Assembly: GCA_023443745.1 (NCBI GenBank)
Contig: JAEZTB010000070.1
Coordinates: forward strand, 134,764 to 198,763
Direction: 5' to 3'
From: Bacillota bacterium
GTDB lineage: Bacteria > Bacillota > Clostridia > DSM-8532
Length of the DNA: 64,000 bases
The stretch's first letter is position 1; every line of letters starts with the position of its first letter. The notes under the pieces were generated by a model that saw only the letters and a list, made by a program, of their open reading frames with translations, was not told the DNA's origin and searched no databases. This document shows, piece after piece, positions 51,766 through 60,350 of the stretch. The position numbers were made by a program, and so were the translations under genes.

Positions 51766-53126
51766 ATATTTCTTCCATCGTTACGCGCCAGCGCAGCTTT
51801 TTTGAAAGCGGAGCCACACGTTCTCTGGCGTTCCGTATGGACGCGCTTCGTAAGCTCCAAAAAGCAATTAAGGATCAGGAACCTCTGATCAATGCCGCGA
51901 TGAAGGCGGACTTAAACAAAACACCCTTTGAAACGTATATGACCGAAACCGGAATGGTACTTGACGAGATCCGTTTCCATCTTAAGCATCTCCCTCGCTG
52001 GATCAGAAAAAAGACGGTTAAAACGCCCATCACCCAGTTTCACGCAAAAAGCTTTATCGCTCCAGAGCCTTACGGCGTGGCGCTTATTATGTCGCCCTGG
52101 AATTATCCCATTCAGCTCTGCTTGGAGCCGGTGGTCGGCGCGATTTCAGCAGGTAACTGCATCATCGTAAAGCCCTCCGCGTATACTCAGGCCACCAGCC
52201 GTGCCATCGCAAAAATCATCGGAGACATCTTCCCGCCAGAATATATCGCGGTTGTAGAAGGCGGCAGGGAAGAAAACAAGGCGCTGCTCGACGAAGCTTT
52301 TGATTACATATTCTTCACCGGGAGTGTTGAAGTCGGCAAGTCGGTGATGGCTGCGGCGGCGAAAAACCTTACGCCCGTAACTCTGGAGCTTGGTGGTAAA
52401 AGTCCCGCCATTGTGGATGAAACGGCGGATATCCCCCTTGCTGCAAAGCGGATCGCCTTTGGTAAGGTACTCAATGCCGGACAAACATGCGTGGAACCGG
52501 ACTATTTGATGATACACGAATCTGTAAAAGACAGATTTTTGCAGGAATACGCAAAAGCGCTCAAGGGATTTTTCCCGGAGGGTGATTTCTCCGACATGCC
52601 CATCATCATCAGCGAAAAGCACTTCGCGCGTGTAACGGGTCTTTTAAAGGGAGAAAAGGCCGTCATCGGCGGCGGAAGCGATCCTGTTCGCCGCTTTGTG
52701 GAGCCTACGGTGCTTGTTGACATTACACCGGATTCCCCAATCATGCAGGAGGAAATCTTTGGGCCAATCCTCCCCGTCATGACCTATAAGGATCTTGGTA
52801 CATGCATTTTCTTCATACGCTCCCGTCCAAAGCCACTTGCTCTGTATCTATTTACACAAACCCGTGAAGTGGAACAGCGCATTCTTGACACCTGCTCCTT
52901 TGGCGGCGGCTGCATCAATGATACGATCATTCACCTTGCCAACCCATTGCTGGGGTTCGGCGGTGTGGGCCATTCCGGTATGGGGAGCTATCATGGCAAG
53001 TTAAGCTATGATACCTTCACCCACTACCGTAGCATCGTCAGGAAATCCACATGGATTGATCTTCCGATGCGGTATCATCCGTATAAGGAGAAAAACTTCA
53101 AATTGATCCGCATGCTGATGAAATAG
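51762..53126 (+). CDS. ALDH3-type aldehyde dehydrogenase (fatty/aromatic aldehyde)
   Basis: 454 residues, NAD(P)-dependent oxidation of an aldehyde to an acid. The order fits class 3: PYGVALIMSPWNYPIQLCLEPVVGAISAGNC near 105, FFTGSVEVGKSVMAAAAKNL near 185, ELGGKSPAIVD with the general-base Glu, NAGQTCVEPDY with the catalytic Cys near 240, EEIFGPILPV, and the C-terminal RYHPYKEKNFKLIRMLM typical of fatty-aldehyde dehydrogenases. There is no CoA-acylating signature. ATG at 51762 has GGAGGG before it. Confidence 0.92.
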   Translation: MNISSIVTRQRSFFESGATRSLAFRMDALRKLQKAIKDQEPLINAAMKADLNKTPFETYMTETGMVLDEIRFHLKHLPRWIRKKTVKTPITQFHAKSFIAPEPYGVALIMSPWNYPIQLCLEPVVGAISAGNCIIVKPSAYTQATSRAIAKIIGDIFPPEYIAVVEGGREENKALLDEAFDYIFFTGSVEVGKSVMAAAAKNLTPVTLELGGKSPAIVDETADIPLAAKRIAFGKVLNAGQTCVEPDYLMIHESVKDRFLQEYAKALKGFFPEGDFSDMPIIISEKHFARVTGLLKGEKAVIGGGSDPVRRFVEPTVLVDITPDSPIMQEEIFGPILPVMTYKDLGTCIFFIRSRPKPLALYLFTQTREVEQRILDTCSFGGGCINDTIIHLANPLLGFGGVGHSGMGSYHGKLSYDTFTHYRSIVRKSTWIDLPMRYHPYKEKNFKLIRMLMK

Positions 53127-53207
53127 CGCATCATCGACGGATGCCCATGCAGAGATGCGTAAAAGCCGAAGTAATATTTTAGTCCATCCTAAAAAAGGAG
53201 GGTGAGT

Positions 53208-53966
53208 ATGAAAAGCCAACTGGCAAAAGCGTACATCAACCTGCACAGCATTGTGCGATGCCTGGAACAACTGTGTATTCTCGATAAAAAGGCAAGAGAC
53301 CTCATCCGCGAACGGAATACGGTTGTGCAGTTTTCTGTCAGGAACGGACCAAACGCGCGCCTGATCTTCCGTGACGGAATCTGCAGCTTTGAACGTGGAA
53401 CAGGCGCGTGCGATATTAAGCTGTACTTCTCCTCTGCGGAGCATTTCAACAACATGATGGACAGTAAAGCAAACCCGATCATTTTAAAAGGGTTTACAAA
53501 GCTTGGATTTTTGAAAAATGAGTTTGTAGCTCTCCTCAAGCGGGTGGAGTATTATTTGAAGCCAACCGGAGAACTCCTGCAAAACAAGGATTATAAATCG
53601 ATCAATACCATATTGACGTTCTATGTCGCTTTTCATTCTCTTGTCGAAGTTGGCATGTACGATCCCCTTGGCAGGGCGGTCATGCAAAAGGCAAAAAGCG
53701 GTGTGTTTCGCGCTTCCATTGCAAATACGGAGATCACGACCAGGCTGAAGCTCTCTAAGGGGCACATTGAACCCGTTTCCGAGACCGGCGGCCTGCCGGA
53801 ATTTCTGTTCCGTTTTGCGGATGTGGAAAAAGCAAACGATCTGCTAAGCGGGAAAATGGATTTTTTGACGGCCATTGGCATGGGCGATGTACAGATGGAA
53901 GGGTTTGTACCCATGATGCAGACGGTGGAGCATCTCTTGCCATTGGCTTCCGGCTACTTATTGTAG
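53208..53966 (+). CDS. Tandem SCP2-like lipid-binding protein B
   Basis: 252 residues, same two-part build as the product at 49.8 kb: first half VVQFSVRNGPNARLIFRDGICSFERGTGACDIKLYFSSAEHFNNMMDSK, second half GVFRASIANTEITTRLKLSKGHIEPVSETG...FLFRFADVEKANDLLSGKMDFLTAIGMGDVQMEG. Similarity to protein A is in pattern rather than identity, so the two may pair. ATG at 53208 with AAAGGAGG 6 bases before. It may carry the hydrophobic substrate or aldehyde between cluster enzymes (inference). Confidence 0.68.
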   Translation: MKSQLAKAYINLHSIVRCLEQLCILDKKARDLIRERNTVVQFSVRNGPNARLIFRDGICSFERGTGACDIKLYFSSAEHFNNMMDSKANPIILKGFTKLGFLKNEFVALLKRVEYYLKPTGELLQNKDYKSINTILTFYVAFHSLVEVGMYDPLGRAVMQKAKSGVFRASIANTEITTRLKLSKGHIEPVSETGGLPEFLFRFADVEKANDLLSGKMDFLTAIGMGDVQMEGFVPMMQTVEHLLPLASGYLL

Positions 53967-53982
53967 AGAACAGGAGGACGGA

Positions 53983-55230
53983 ATGAAAACTTATACCTTC
54001 CCTAAAAGCAGGGAGTTATTTCAAAGAGCAGCAAATGTCATTCCCGGCGGCATATACGGCCATTTGGGGCCTGCCAATGGGTGCTTTCTACCGGTGGACG
54101 CATTCCCGTTTTTCTCGGAGTGGGCTGAGGGTGCGTATTATTGGGATGTTGACGGTAACCGGTTTTTGGATTATATGTGCGCCTATGGCCCCAATATCCT
54201 AGGATATAACGATCCGGATGTGGATCGTGCCGCGTTTGCCCAGGCGGAGAAGGGGAACTGCGTTATTTCTCCTTCCGGGAAAATGGTGGAATTTGCAGAA
54301 GTGCTGGTTGATACTGTTAAAATGGCGGATTGGGCGTTTTTTGCAAAAAACGGCGGCGATGTCACTTCCTTGGCTATTATGACGGCGCGCGCGGCAACCG
54401 GGCGCAAAAAAGTGATATTGGTCAAAGGCAATTACCACGGGGTAGCCCCCTGGACACAGGGTGAGGGCTGCGGAGGTGTGCTAAGTGAAGAAGTTTCCAA
54501 CAATCTGTATGTAGATTGGAATGATTACGGGCAGGTGGAAAGTCTGGTAAAGGAATATCCGGGCGAGATCGCTTGCTTTATGTCCACCCCCTATTGGCAC
54601 GGCAATTTCCTTGACAATGTGCTTCCGGAGCCGGGATACTGGCAAAAGATCAGGAAACTGTGCACGGACAATGGCATTGTGCTTGCCATTGATGATGTGC
54701 GCTGCGGCTTCCGGCTGGATCTAGAGGGCTCTGACCATTACTTTGGGTTCCAGGCTGATCTGATGTGTTTTTGCAAAGCCCTTGCAAACGGGTGGAATGT
54801 TTCAGCGCTTTGCGGTATTGAGGCATTAAAGAGCGCCGTCACCAATGTGTTTTATACGGGCAGCTATTGGATGTCTGCGATACCGTTTGCGGCTGGAATC
54901 GCGACAATTGAAAAAATGAAACGGCTCGGCGGCCCCCAAAAGCTGATCGAATACGGCAAAACGCTTACCGAGAGGCTTGTGGAAGTTGCCCGTTCCCACG
55001 GGTATACGCTGCGCGTTTCGGGTGTTCCCTCCATGTGGTATATGCTCATTGCGGATGACCCTTCCTTAAAGGTGCACCAGCGTTGGGTAGCGGAATGCGT
55101 CAAACGGGGCGTATTTTTTGCCAATCACCACAACCTGTTCGTCAATTACGCTATGAACGGGGAGGATATCAATTTTACGCTGGAAGTGGCGGACGAGGCG
55201 TTCCGGGTGATTTCAAAAGAACGGAAATGA
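53983..55230 (+). CDS. Class III PLP-dependent aminotransferase (glutamate-1-semialdehyde-aminomutase-like)
   Basis: 415 residues. AANVIPGGIYGHLGPANG and YYWDVDGNRFLDYMCAYGPNILGY form the N-terminal entry typical of the GSAM-like branch; KNGGDVTSLAIMTARAATGRKKVI near 125, the cofactor Asp in LAIDDVRCGFR near 240, and the PLP lysine in CKALANGWNVSALCG near 268. Not hemL itself by context: no tetrapyrrole genes nearby and a changed active-site loop. Adjacent alanine dehydrogenase suggests pyruvate/alanine as the amino acceptor/donor pair. AGGAGG ribosome site. Confidence 0.88.
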   Translation: MKTYTFPKSRELFQRAANVIPGGIYGHLGPANGCFLPVDAFPFFSEWAEGAYYWDVDGNRFLDYMCAYGPNILGYNDPDVDRAAFAQAEKGNCVISPSGKMVEFAEVLVDTVKMADWAFFAKNGGDVTSLAIMTARAATGRKKVILVKGNYHGVAPWTQGEGCGGVLSEEVSNNLYVDWNDYGQVESLVKEYPGEIACFMSTPYWHGNFLDNVLPEPGYWQKIRKLCTDNGIVLAIDDVRCGFRLDLEGSDHYFGFQADLMCFCKALANGWNVSALCGIEALKSAVTNVFYTGSYWMSAIPFAAGIATIEKMKRLGGPQKLIEYGKTLTERLVEVARSHGYTLRVSGVPSMWYMLIADDPSLKVHQRWVAECVKRGVFFANHHNLFVNYAMNGEDINFTLEVADEAFRVISKERK

Positions 55231-55252
55231 CGGGAAGGGTTGGGAAGAGAGC

Positions 55253-56374
55253 ATGATAATTGGAATACCAAAAGAGATCAAAAACAACGAAAACCGCGTG
55301 GCAATCACCCCGGCAGGCGTACACGCCTTAGTAAACAGGGGTCATCAGGTGATGATCGAACAATCGGCAGGTGTTGGCAGCGGTATTACGGATGCGGAGT
55401 ATCTTGAAGTGGGCGCGTGCATTCTTGAAATCGCACAGGAAGTTTATGCGCAGGCAGATATTATCGTCAAAGTCAAAGAGCCACTGGAAAGCGAATATCC
55501 GATGTTCCGAGAAGGACAGACGCTGTTCACTTATTTGCATTTGGCGCCAAACCCGACTTTGACAAAGACGCTGCTCGCACATAAGGTAACCGGTATCGCT
55601 TATGAAACGGTGCAGCTCTCAAACGGCGCACTTCCGCTGCTTGCGCCCATGAGCGAGGTCGCGGGCCGGATGTCCGTCCAGGTTGGGGTAAACATGCTAC
55701 AGTCCTATAACGGCGGATCGGGTACGTTGCTTGGAGGTGTGCCGGGTGTGCTGCCGGGCGAGGTTTTGATCATCGGCGGCGGCGTGGTCGGATGCAATGC
55801 AGCAAAAATGGCGGTTGGTCTTGGCGCAAAAGTGACGATGATGGACATCAACAAGAGCAGGCTTTCGAATCTTGACGATCTGTTTGGAGGCCGGGTTTCC
55901 ACATTGATTTATAACGATTACAATGTAGCGGACATGGTAAAGAAAACGGATCTTTTAATTAGCGCGGTGCTAGTAGCCGGGGCGAAAGCGCCTAAGATCG
56001 TATCCGAGCAAATGGTCAAAACTATGAAAAAGGGCTCGGTGATTGTCGATGTTGCAATTGATCAGGGTGGATCGGTCGAGACCATCGACAGGATCACGAC
56101 CCATGACAATCCCTGCTACAACAGGTATGGTGTCATCCATTATTCTGTTGCCAATATGCCCGGGGCAGTTCCAAGGACCTCCACCTATGCATTGACCGGC
56201 GTGACGTTTTCCTATTTGATGAAGCTTGCGGACTGCGGCCCTGAACAGGCCATGCAATTGGATGCATCGCTGCTTGCGGGGCTTAACACGTACAAAGGTA
56301 TGGTGACAAACCGCCCGGTTGCGGAGGCCATGGGTCTTGACTATACTGAACCCGCAAGCCTGCTTTGCGGATGA
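55253..56374 (+). CDS. ald: Alanine dehydrogenase
   Basis: L-alanine + NAD+ + water to pyruvate + ammonia + NADH. 373 residues. MIIGIPKEIKNNENRVAITPAGV start, substrate-binding VKVKEPLESEYP (Lys) and FTYLHLAPN (His), Rossmann GGGVVGCNAAKMAVGLGAKVTMMDINKSR, and DVAIDQGGSVET (Asp). Complete. In taurine-using bacteria an alanine dehydrogenase recycles the alanine made by an aminotransferase; the same logic fits here with the preceding gene. Confidence 0.95.
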   Translation: MIIGIPKEIKNNENRVAITPAGVHALVNRGHQVMIEQSAGVGSGITDAEYLEVGACILEIAQEVYAQADIIVKVKEPLESEYPMFREGQTLFTYLHLAPNPTLTKTLLAHKVTGIAYETVQLSNGALPLLAPMSEVAGRMSVQVGVNMLQSYNGGSGTLLGGVPGVLPGEVLIIGGGVVGCNAAKMAVGLGAKVTMMDINKSRLSNLDDLFGGRVSTLIYNDYNVADMVKKTDLLISAVLVAGAKAPKIVSEQMVKTMKKGSVIVDVAIDQGGSVETIDRITTHDNPCYNRYGVIHYSVANMPGAVPRTSTYALTGVTFSYLMKLADCGPEQAMQLDASLLAGLNTYKGMVTNRPVAEAMGLDYTEPASLLCG

Positions 56375-56416
56375 TTGCCCATAACACATACCAAAGCCGA
56401 CTCCACCATATTGACC

Positions 56417-56448
56417 GGGGCTGCAGATGCGTCTGCCGCCCCATTTGT
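56417..56448 (+). terminator. Terminator-like hairpin closing the cluster
   Basis: GGGGCTGCAGA-TGCG-TCTGCCGCCCC stem followed by ATTTGTTT. Confidence 0.6.
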
Positions 56449-56498
56449 TTGCAAGCGGAAGACAACGTATGTTGACACGTTTAATTCAAACAGACTGA

Positions 56499-56657
56499 AT
56501 GAAAATATTCGTAGGCGAAGAACGGCTCAATGACGTTGATTATCTGAAACAAACCATGGCACGGTTAAAAAACACATTCAACTTATTGTCCAATTTGGTG
56601 TACAAGGCATATGATGTAGAAGGACAAGAAGCAGAGGTGTGCAACGATGGACGATAG
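56499..56657 (+). CDS. Short reading frame of unknown meaning (52 aa)
   Basis: MKIFVGEERLNDVDYLKQTM...YDVEGQEAEVCNDGR. Helical, with no clear ribosome site. Its end overlaps the peroxiredoxin fragment start (56647), a spacing typical of coupled genes. It may be a remnant of a regulator or redox protein gene; not recognised. Confidence 0.3.
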   Translation: MKIFVGEERLNDVDYLKQTMARLKNTFNLLSNLVYKAYDVEGQEAEVCNDGR

Positions 56658-56808
56658 ATGTGAGGGCTGTCTGAAAATCGGCCAGAAAGCGCCCGATTTT
56701 TCGGTTTTATCTACGTTTGGCCCGGTCTCTCTTTCTGATTATAAAGGAAAATGGCTAGTCTTCTTTAGCCACCCAGGGGATTTCACCCCAGTTGAATCTA
56801 TGTCATAG
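56647..56808 (+). pseudogene. Truncated peroxiredoxin (AhpC/TSA family)
   Basis: 53 residues: GCLKIGQKAPDFSVLSTFGPVSLSDYKGKWLVFFSHPGDFTPVESMS then stop. The family continues FTPVCTTE with the peroxidatic Cys, so the break falls exactly before the catalytic residue; three-quarters of the protein is missing. It marks the boundary between the metabolic cluster and the mobile region. Confidence 0.8.
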
Positions 56809-56877
56809 CATTTCTAAAGCGGCTTAAATAAATGTATTTGCACTCTTTGAGTGCTTTTAATTTTTGCGAAAGGATGT

Positions 56878-57186
56878 ATGTTTATGAGTATATTCACAAC
56901 TGAAAAAGAGTCATGTGCGTTAATGGATTTTGAAGAATTTCAAGCCAGGGTAATGGAATCAGTTAGAAAACAAAATCATATGAACCTTGTTGACTCCTGG
57001 GAAAAGCATATCATATTCAAAGAATTTCATCAGGGTTCCGAGCCGATAAGCAGTAGTCTTTTTGCTACAGTTTATTATACTGATAGCTTGTTTAAAAAAG
57101 ATGAGTTTAAAATTTCTGTTTATAGCTTTTCCTACCATGAACATTGTGACCACTACAACTTTTATTGCACACACGGCATACTATAA
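56878..57186 (+). CDS. Hypothetical protein (102 aa)
   Basis: MFMSIFTTEKESCALMDFEEFQ... ends CDHYNFYCTHGIL. No membrane segment or signal peptide; a mixed alpha/beta soluble protein. GCGAAAGGATG gives a fair ribosome site for ATG at 56878. No family recognised. Its base composition is AT-richer than the cluster before it. It sits in the disrupted region before the group II intron, and could be an immunity or toxin-partner protein, but nothing shows this. Confidence 0.5.
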   Translation: MFMSIFTTEKESCALMDFEEFQARVMESVRKQNHMNLVDSWEKHIIFKEFHQGSEPISSSLFATVYYTDSLFKKDEFKISVYSFSYHEHCDHYNFYCTHGIL

Positions 57187-57370
57187 AAAGAGGAAATCCA
57201 AGCTATCTTTCGCCTGTCGAATTGCTTTTACAGAAACAAAGATCGGTTCTTTGATTGCATGCTTGATGATTATCAAAAGAGGTATGGCGAAAATGTTTAG
57301 CAAAAGAAAAGGAATTATAAGGGGCATCCGGAGAGGGTGCCTTGTTCTATGTTGAAACAATAGGAGTTTA

Positions 57371-57398
57371 AGAGGCCATAAAGGTGGGGGCCTCTTTC
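57371..57398 (+). terminator. Terminator-like hairpin
   Basis: AGAGGCC-ATAAAGGTGGG-GGCCTCTTTCT. Confidence 0.6.
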
Positions 57399-57566
57399 TC
57401 ACCTTGGAATACCAGTTCATCATCAACTACGACCTTTGGTGCAGTTTTCCCAGTAGAAAGTGGTAGAAAAGCCTATGTACAATTTACACCATATCTGAAT
57501 GTTACAGTTGGCGATCTGTATGGCTTTAAGGATTTCGGGTATTATGTGGATGTTCCTATGATTTAG
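57399..57566 (+). other. Possible gene remnant
   Basis: An open frame reads TTFGAVFPVESGRKAYVQFT then PYLNVTVGDLYGFKDFGYYVDVPMI, a beta-rich secreted-protein-like composition, but has no ribosome site, and continuing sense (DIAWGSSPKNYQTD) needs a frameshift. It may be the broken end of a secreted-peptide gene. The stretch 57567-57690 holds nothing recognisable. Confidence 0.3.
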
Positions 57567-58088
57567 ATATTGCTTGGGGTAGTTCACCTAAAAATTATCA
57601 AACGGATTTACTGATAAGGCATTTGAATTAATTTATAAATAATTGCATTATTCCAAAGGGGAATTTTCGGTAGCAAAGGGAGATTCCCTTCCTTCCTTGT
57701 TCGCCCAACATTGGCAGTAACTCGGCGGGGAAAGTCTGCTATGAGCTTGGTAGTGGGAACCATTGGCCTAACAGCAGGGTGTCCCTAGCGATGGGAAATC
57801 TAAAAAAAGCTGTAGGCAAAGTCCAGCATCGACGCACAGAAATTGTAAACAGGCATATGTGGAACGGATGAGTTTGCAATACAAAACAAAGTCCATCACT
57901 ACACGGATTCCACAGTGTAAATGCAGCGATGACATGGGATGAAAGTTACTGTTCTTAATTGGAGATGTCTAACGGACGTACGGAGTGAATGTATGAGGTA
58001 CGGTTGAAACAAGTTTAGTCAGCAGATACCATATTAGAAACGCAGTCAACGGCGTTATGAAGGGTTGAACCCTAAGAGGTGATAGTAA

Positions 58089-59508
58089 ATGAATGTTACC
58101 GAAGTCAGGACAAAAGAAAGCAGAATACCTTGTTGTAGCAGGGTCTACCGTCATAGAGACAGTGTTGGAACATGAAGGGTATAGCGGAGCGCTTACTGAT
58201 GCACGGTTAACTAAAAACAACATCACCAATGTCGACAGAATTGAAGACGGATTACTTGAGGAAATCTTAAGCACAGACAATCTCAACAAAGTCTAAAGGC
58301 GAGTCAAGAGTAGCAAAGGTGCACATGGAGTAGTTGACGGGATGGAGGTAGAATATCTTCTACAATATCTCAAAGACAATGGAGAGGAACTCAAAAAATC
58401 TATTCTGGACGGAAGATGCCGTCCCAATCCAGTCCGAAGGGTCGAAATACCCAAGGATAACGGGAAAAAGAGAAAGTTGGGAATACCAACGGCAGTGGAC
58501 AGAGTGGTGCAGCAAGCAATCGCTCAGAAACTATCCCGATATTTGAACCGCAATTCTGCGAAACCAGCTATGGATTCAGGCCGAATCGAAGCGCGCACGG
58601 CTCATTGAATAAATCGGGGAGTATGCTAATCAAGGCTATACCTACGTAGTAGATATGGCCATGGAGAAATTCCCTGATAAAGTAAACCAATCGAAAATGA
58701 ATGAAATACTATCAAGAACGGTAAAAGATGGTGGGGCGATTTCAATCATCCACAAATACCTAATAGCAGGTGCAATGGATAAAGGTAGATTTGAGAAAAC
58801 AGACAAAGGGCTTGTACAGGGTGGGTAAATCAGTCCACTATGCAGCAATATAATACTGGACGAACTTGACCATGAACTAGAAAGCCGGAGTATAAGATTT
58901 GTGCGGTACGCTGACGATATGCTGCTTTTCGCTAAAAGCAAGAGAAGCTCCCAGAGAATATTGAAGCATATTCTGCCATTTATTGAATCAAGTTGCTTCT
59001 CAAGGTCAACAGGGAGAAAACAACAGTTGCCTACATTGGTAGAGTAAAATTCCTCGGAGATGGATTTTATCCATCAAAGGATGGTATTAGACTCGAGTCA
59101 TTGCCAAAAGCATATATAAGATGAAAGCGAAAGTAAAAGAGATAACCGCTAGAAGTAGCTGGCTTGGTTACGATTTGCTTAAACTAAAATTAAAACAATT
59201 CATAACGGGATGGGTGAACTTTTCAAACTTGCCGATATGAAGAACCTACTTGAGGGTACAGACCAATGGCTTGGTAGAAGGCTGCGTATGTATATCTGGA
59301 AGTAATGGGAAAAGATACAAACCAGGCATACAATGCTCAGAAGATTCGGACTTGACCACAAAACTGCTATTAACTTTGCCAACACAAGAAAAGGCTACTG
59401 GCATGTTGCTAATAGCCATATCCTGACCCTAGCAGTAACCGATAATCGATTACGAAAAGCGGGTTATACATTTTCCATAGATGTTTGTAGGTCTTTAAAG
59501 GTGTAAAC
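58089..59508 (+). pseudogene. ltrA: Group II intron reverse transcriptase/maturase, frameshifted
   Basis: Pieces in different frames: LLEEILSTDNLNKV, then after a stop KGAHGVVDGMEVEYLLQYLKDNGEELKKSILDGRCRPNPVRRVEIPKDNGKKRKLGIPTAVDRVVQQAIAQ, then by frameshift FEPQFCETSYGFRPNRS, RFVRYADDMLLFAKS (the YADD catalytic box survives) and KFLGDGFYPSKDGIRL. Several stops and shifts, and the maturase end is degenerate. Certainly non-functional. Confidence 0.9.
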
Positions 59509-59511
59509 TAT

Positions 59512-59553
59512 GAGAACCGCCGTATACTGTATGGTACGTACGGTGGTGTGGAA
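59512..59553 (+). ncRNA. Group II intron domain V
   Basis: GAGAACCGCCGTATACTGTA plus TGGTACGTACGGTGGTGTGG, the catalytic hairpin with its typical GTACGGT 3' arm. Confidence 0.75.
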
Positions 59554-59766
59554 GGTCGGCTATTAAAATAATTAGTAGCCTCCTATCCGATTTCGCCTTG
59601 ATTCGACGTTCCCATGAAGCCTGATGATGGTTCTCGGTTATTTCCACCTGTACCACGTGATACATATCTTTTTATGTCTACCTAAAAGAAAAGCCTACGC
59701 TATTTCTTTCAATTTTTAGTTATATACATTGTTTTTTCGGGAGTTTTCTAAAAGTTTAAAATATAA

Positions 59767-59795
59767 TTGCCAAAATGTTATAAATGTGAAATAAT
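59767..59795 (+). promoter_or_regulatory. Probable promoter of the secreted-peptide operon
   Basis: TTGCCA, 17-base spacer, AATAAT. Transcription should begin near 59802, that is at the start of the left inverted-repeat arm. The gap 59590-59766 contains no gene. Confidence 0.5.
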
Positions 59796-59800
59796 AAACA

Positions 59801-59812
59801 TGGGAAGCCATA
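59801..59812. repeat. Left arm of a 12-bp inverted repeat flanking the secreted-peptide gene
   Basis: TGGGAAGCCATA; its exact complement is at 60281-60292. Confidence 0.75.
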
Positions 59813-59837
59813 ATATTACAAAAAGGAGAGAAAAGTG

Positions 59838-60272
59838 ATGAAAAAAAATAAAATGGTATTGGTTCTAATATTTACATTGCTGTTTGTGCTTGCAACCACT
59901 TCCTTTGCGTCGAACACTTGGGAGGCATTTACTGTAATATATACGGTTGCAGGTCGTGTGAGTCCAGCACGAGACAGTGGGTTATTTACAGAAGATAGTG
60001 TCTTTGCATACACCTATTCAGCTCAGCAAGATGTTGACCCTCGTCCAGTCGAAATAAGCGTAAGAGCGGGTATGACATATTCATTAGGTGGAACTTTTTA
60101 TAGTGCTTACAGTCCCACATATTCTAAAGTTTACGATCCAAACGACGAATTTAGTGATTATGTATCTGCTGCTGTAGGCGCACAAACCAGAAACGCAGTA
60201 ACTGGATATGGTTACCATACGGGTTCTTATGCAGGTAAAACATTGTCTGGTACCACATCAGAGTCATTCTAA
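59838..60272 (+). CDS. Secreted peptide/protein of unknown function, bacteriocin-like
   Basis: 144 residues. Signal peptide at about 1-24 (MVLVLIFTLLFVLATTSFAS), leaving a mature part of some 120 residues, rich in Ser, Thr, Tyr and Gly, without cysteine, and with a C-terminal TGYGYHTGSYAGKTLSGTTSESF. ATG at 59838 has AAAAGGAGAG. It is followed by two FtsX-like permeases and an ABC ATPase, as in peptide export/immunity loci. It is not a recognised bacteriocin; the Trp/Gly pattern of lactococcin 972 is absent. Very AT-rich surroundings suggest acquisition. Confidence 0.7.
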   Translation: MKKNKMVLVLIFTLLFVLATTSFASNTWEAFTVIYTVAGRVSPARDSGLFTEDSVFAYTYSAQQDVDPRPVEISVRAGMTYSLGGTFYSAYSPTYSKVYDPNDEFSDYVSAAVGAQTRNAVTGYGYHTGSYAGKTLSGTTSESF

Positions 60273-60280
60273 TAAATATT

Positions 60281-60292
60281 TATGGCTTCCCA
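60281..60292. repeat. Right arm of a 12-bp inverted repeat flanking the secreted-peptide gene
   Basis: TATGGCTTCCCA, 8 bases after the stop codon. Confidence 0.75.
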
Positions 60293-60350
60293 CTCAACTT
60301 AAAGTGTATGGGGTCAACTTCTATTAGTACATAACATATGGAGAACAGCT

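Larger units (their letters stand above)
57690..59590 (+). mobile_element. Decayed group II intron
   Basis: About 400 bases of intron-type leader (TTCGCCCAACATTGGCAGTAACTCGG..., then GGAGATGTCTAACGGACGTACGGAG) precede a broken LtrA-type reverse transcriptase, and a domain V hairpin (59512-59553) and domain VI-like end follow. The 5' boundary near 57.7 kb and 3' boundary near 59.59 kb are estimates. With the maturase dead, it can only move or splice with help from another copy. Confidence 0.8.

Noticed and set aside
53983..55230. hemL (glutamate-1-semialdehyde aminomutase)
   Set aside because: The fold branch is similar, but no other tetrapyrrole gene is nearby and the cluster context with alanine dehydrogenase suggests transamination.
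47905..56374. Taurine degradation or sulfo-transketolase sulfoquinovose pathway
   Set aside because: Aminotransferase plus alanine dehydrogenase and split transketolase recall both, but no sulfoacetaldehyde lyase, CoA-acylating dehydrogenase, sulfonate transporter or isomerase is present, and ALDH3 with SCP2-like proteins points to hydrophobic substrates. Kept only as an alternative.
59838..60272. Lactococcin 972-type bacteriocin
   Set aside because: The neighbouring ABC genes recall such loci, but the mature peptide is too long and lacks the family's Trp/Tyr-rich end pattern.
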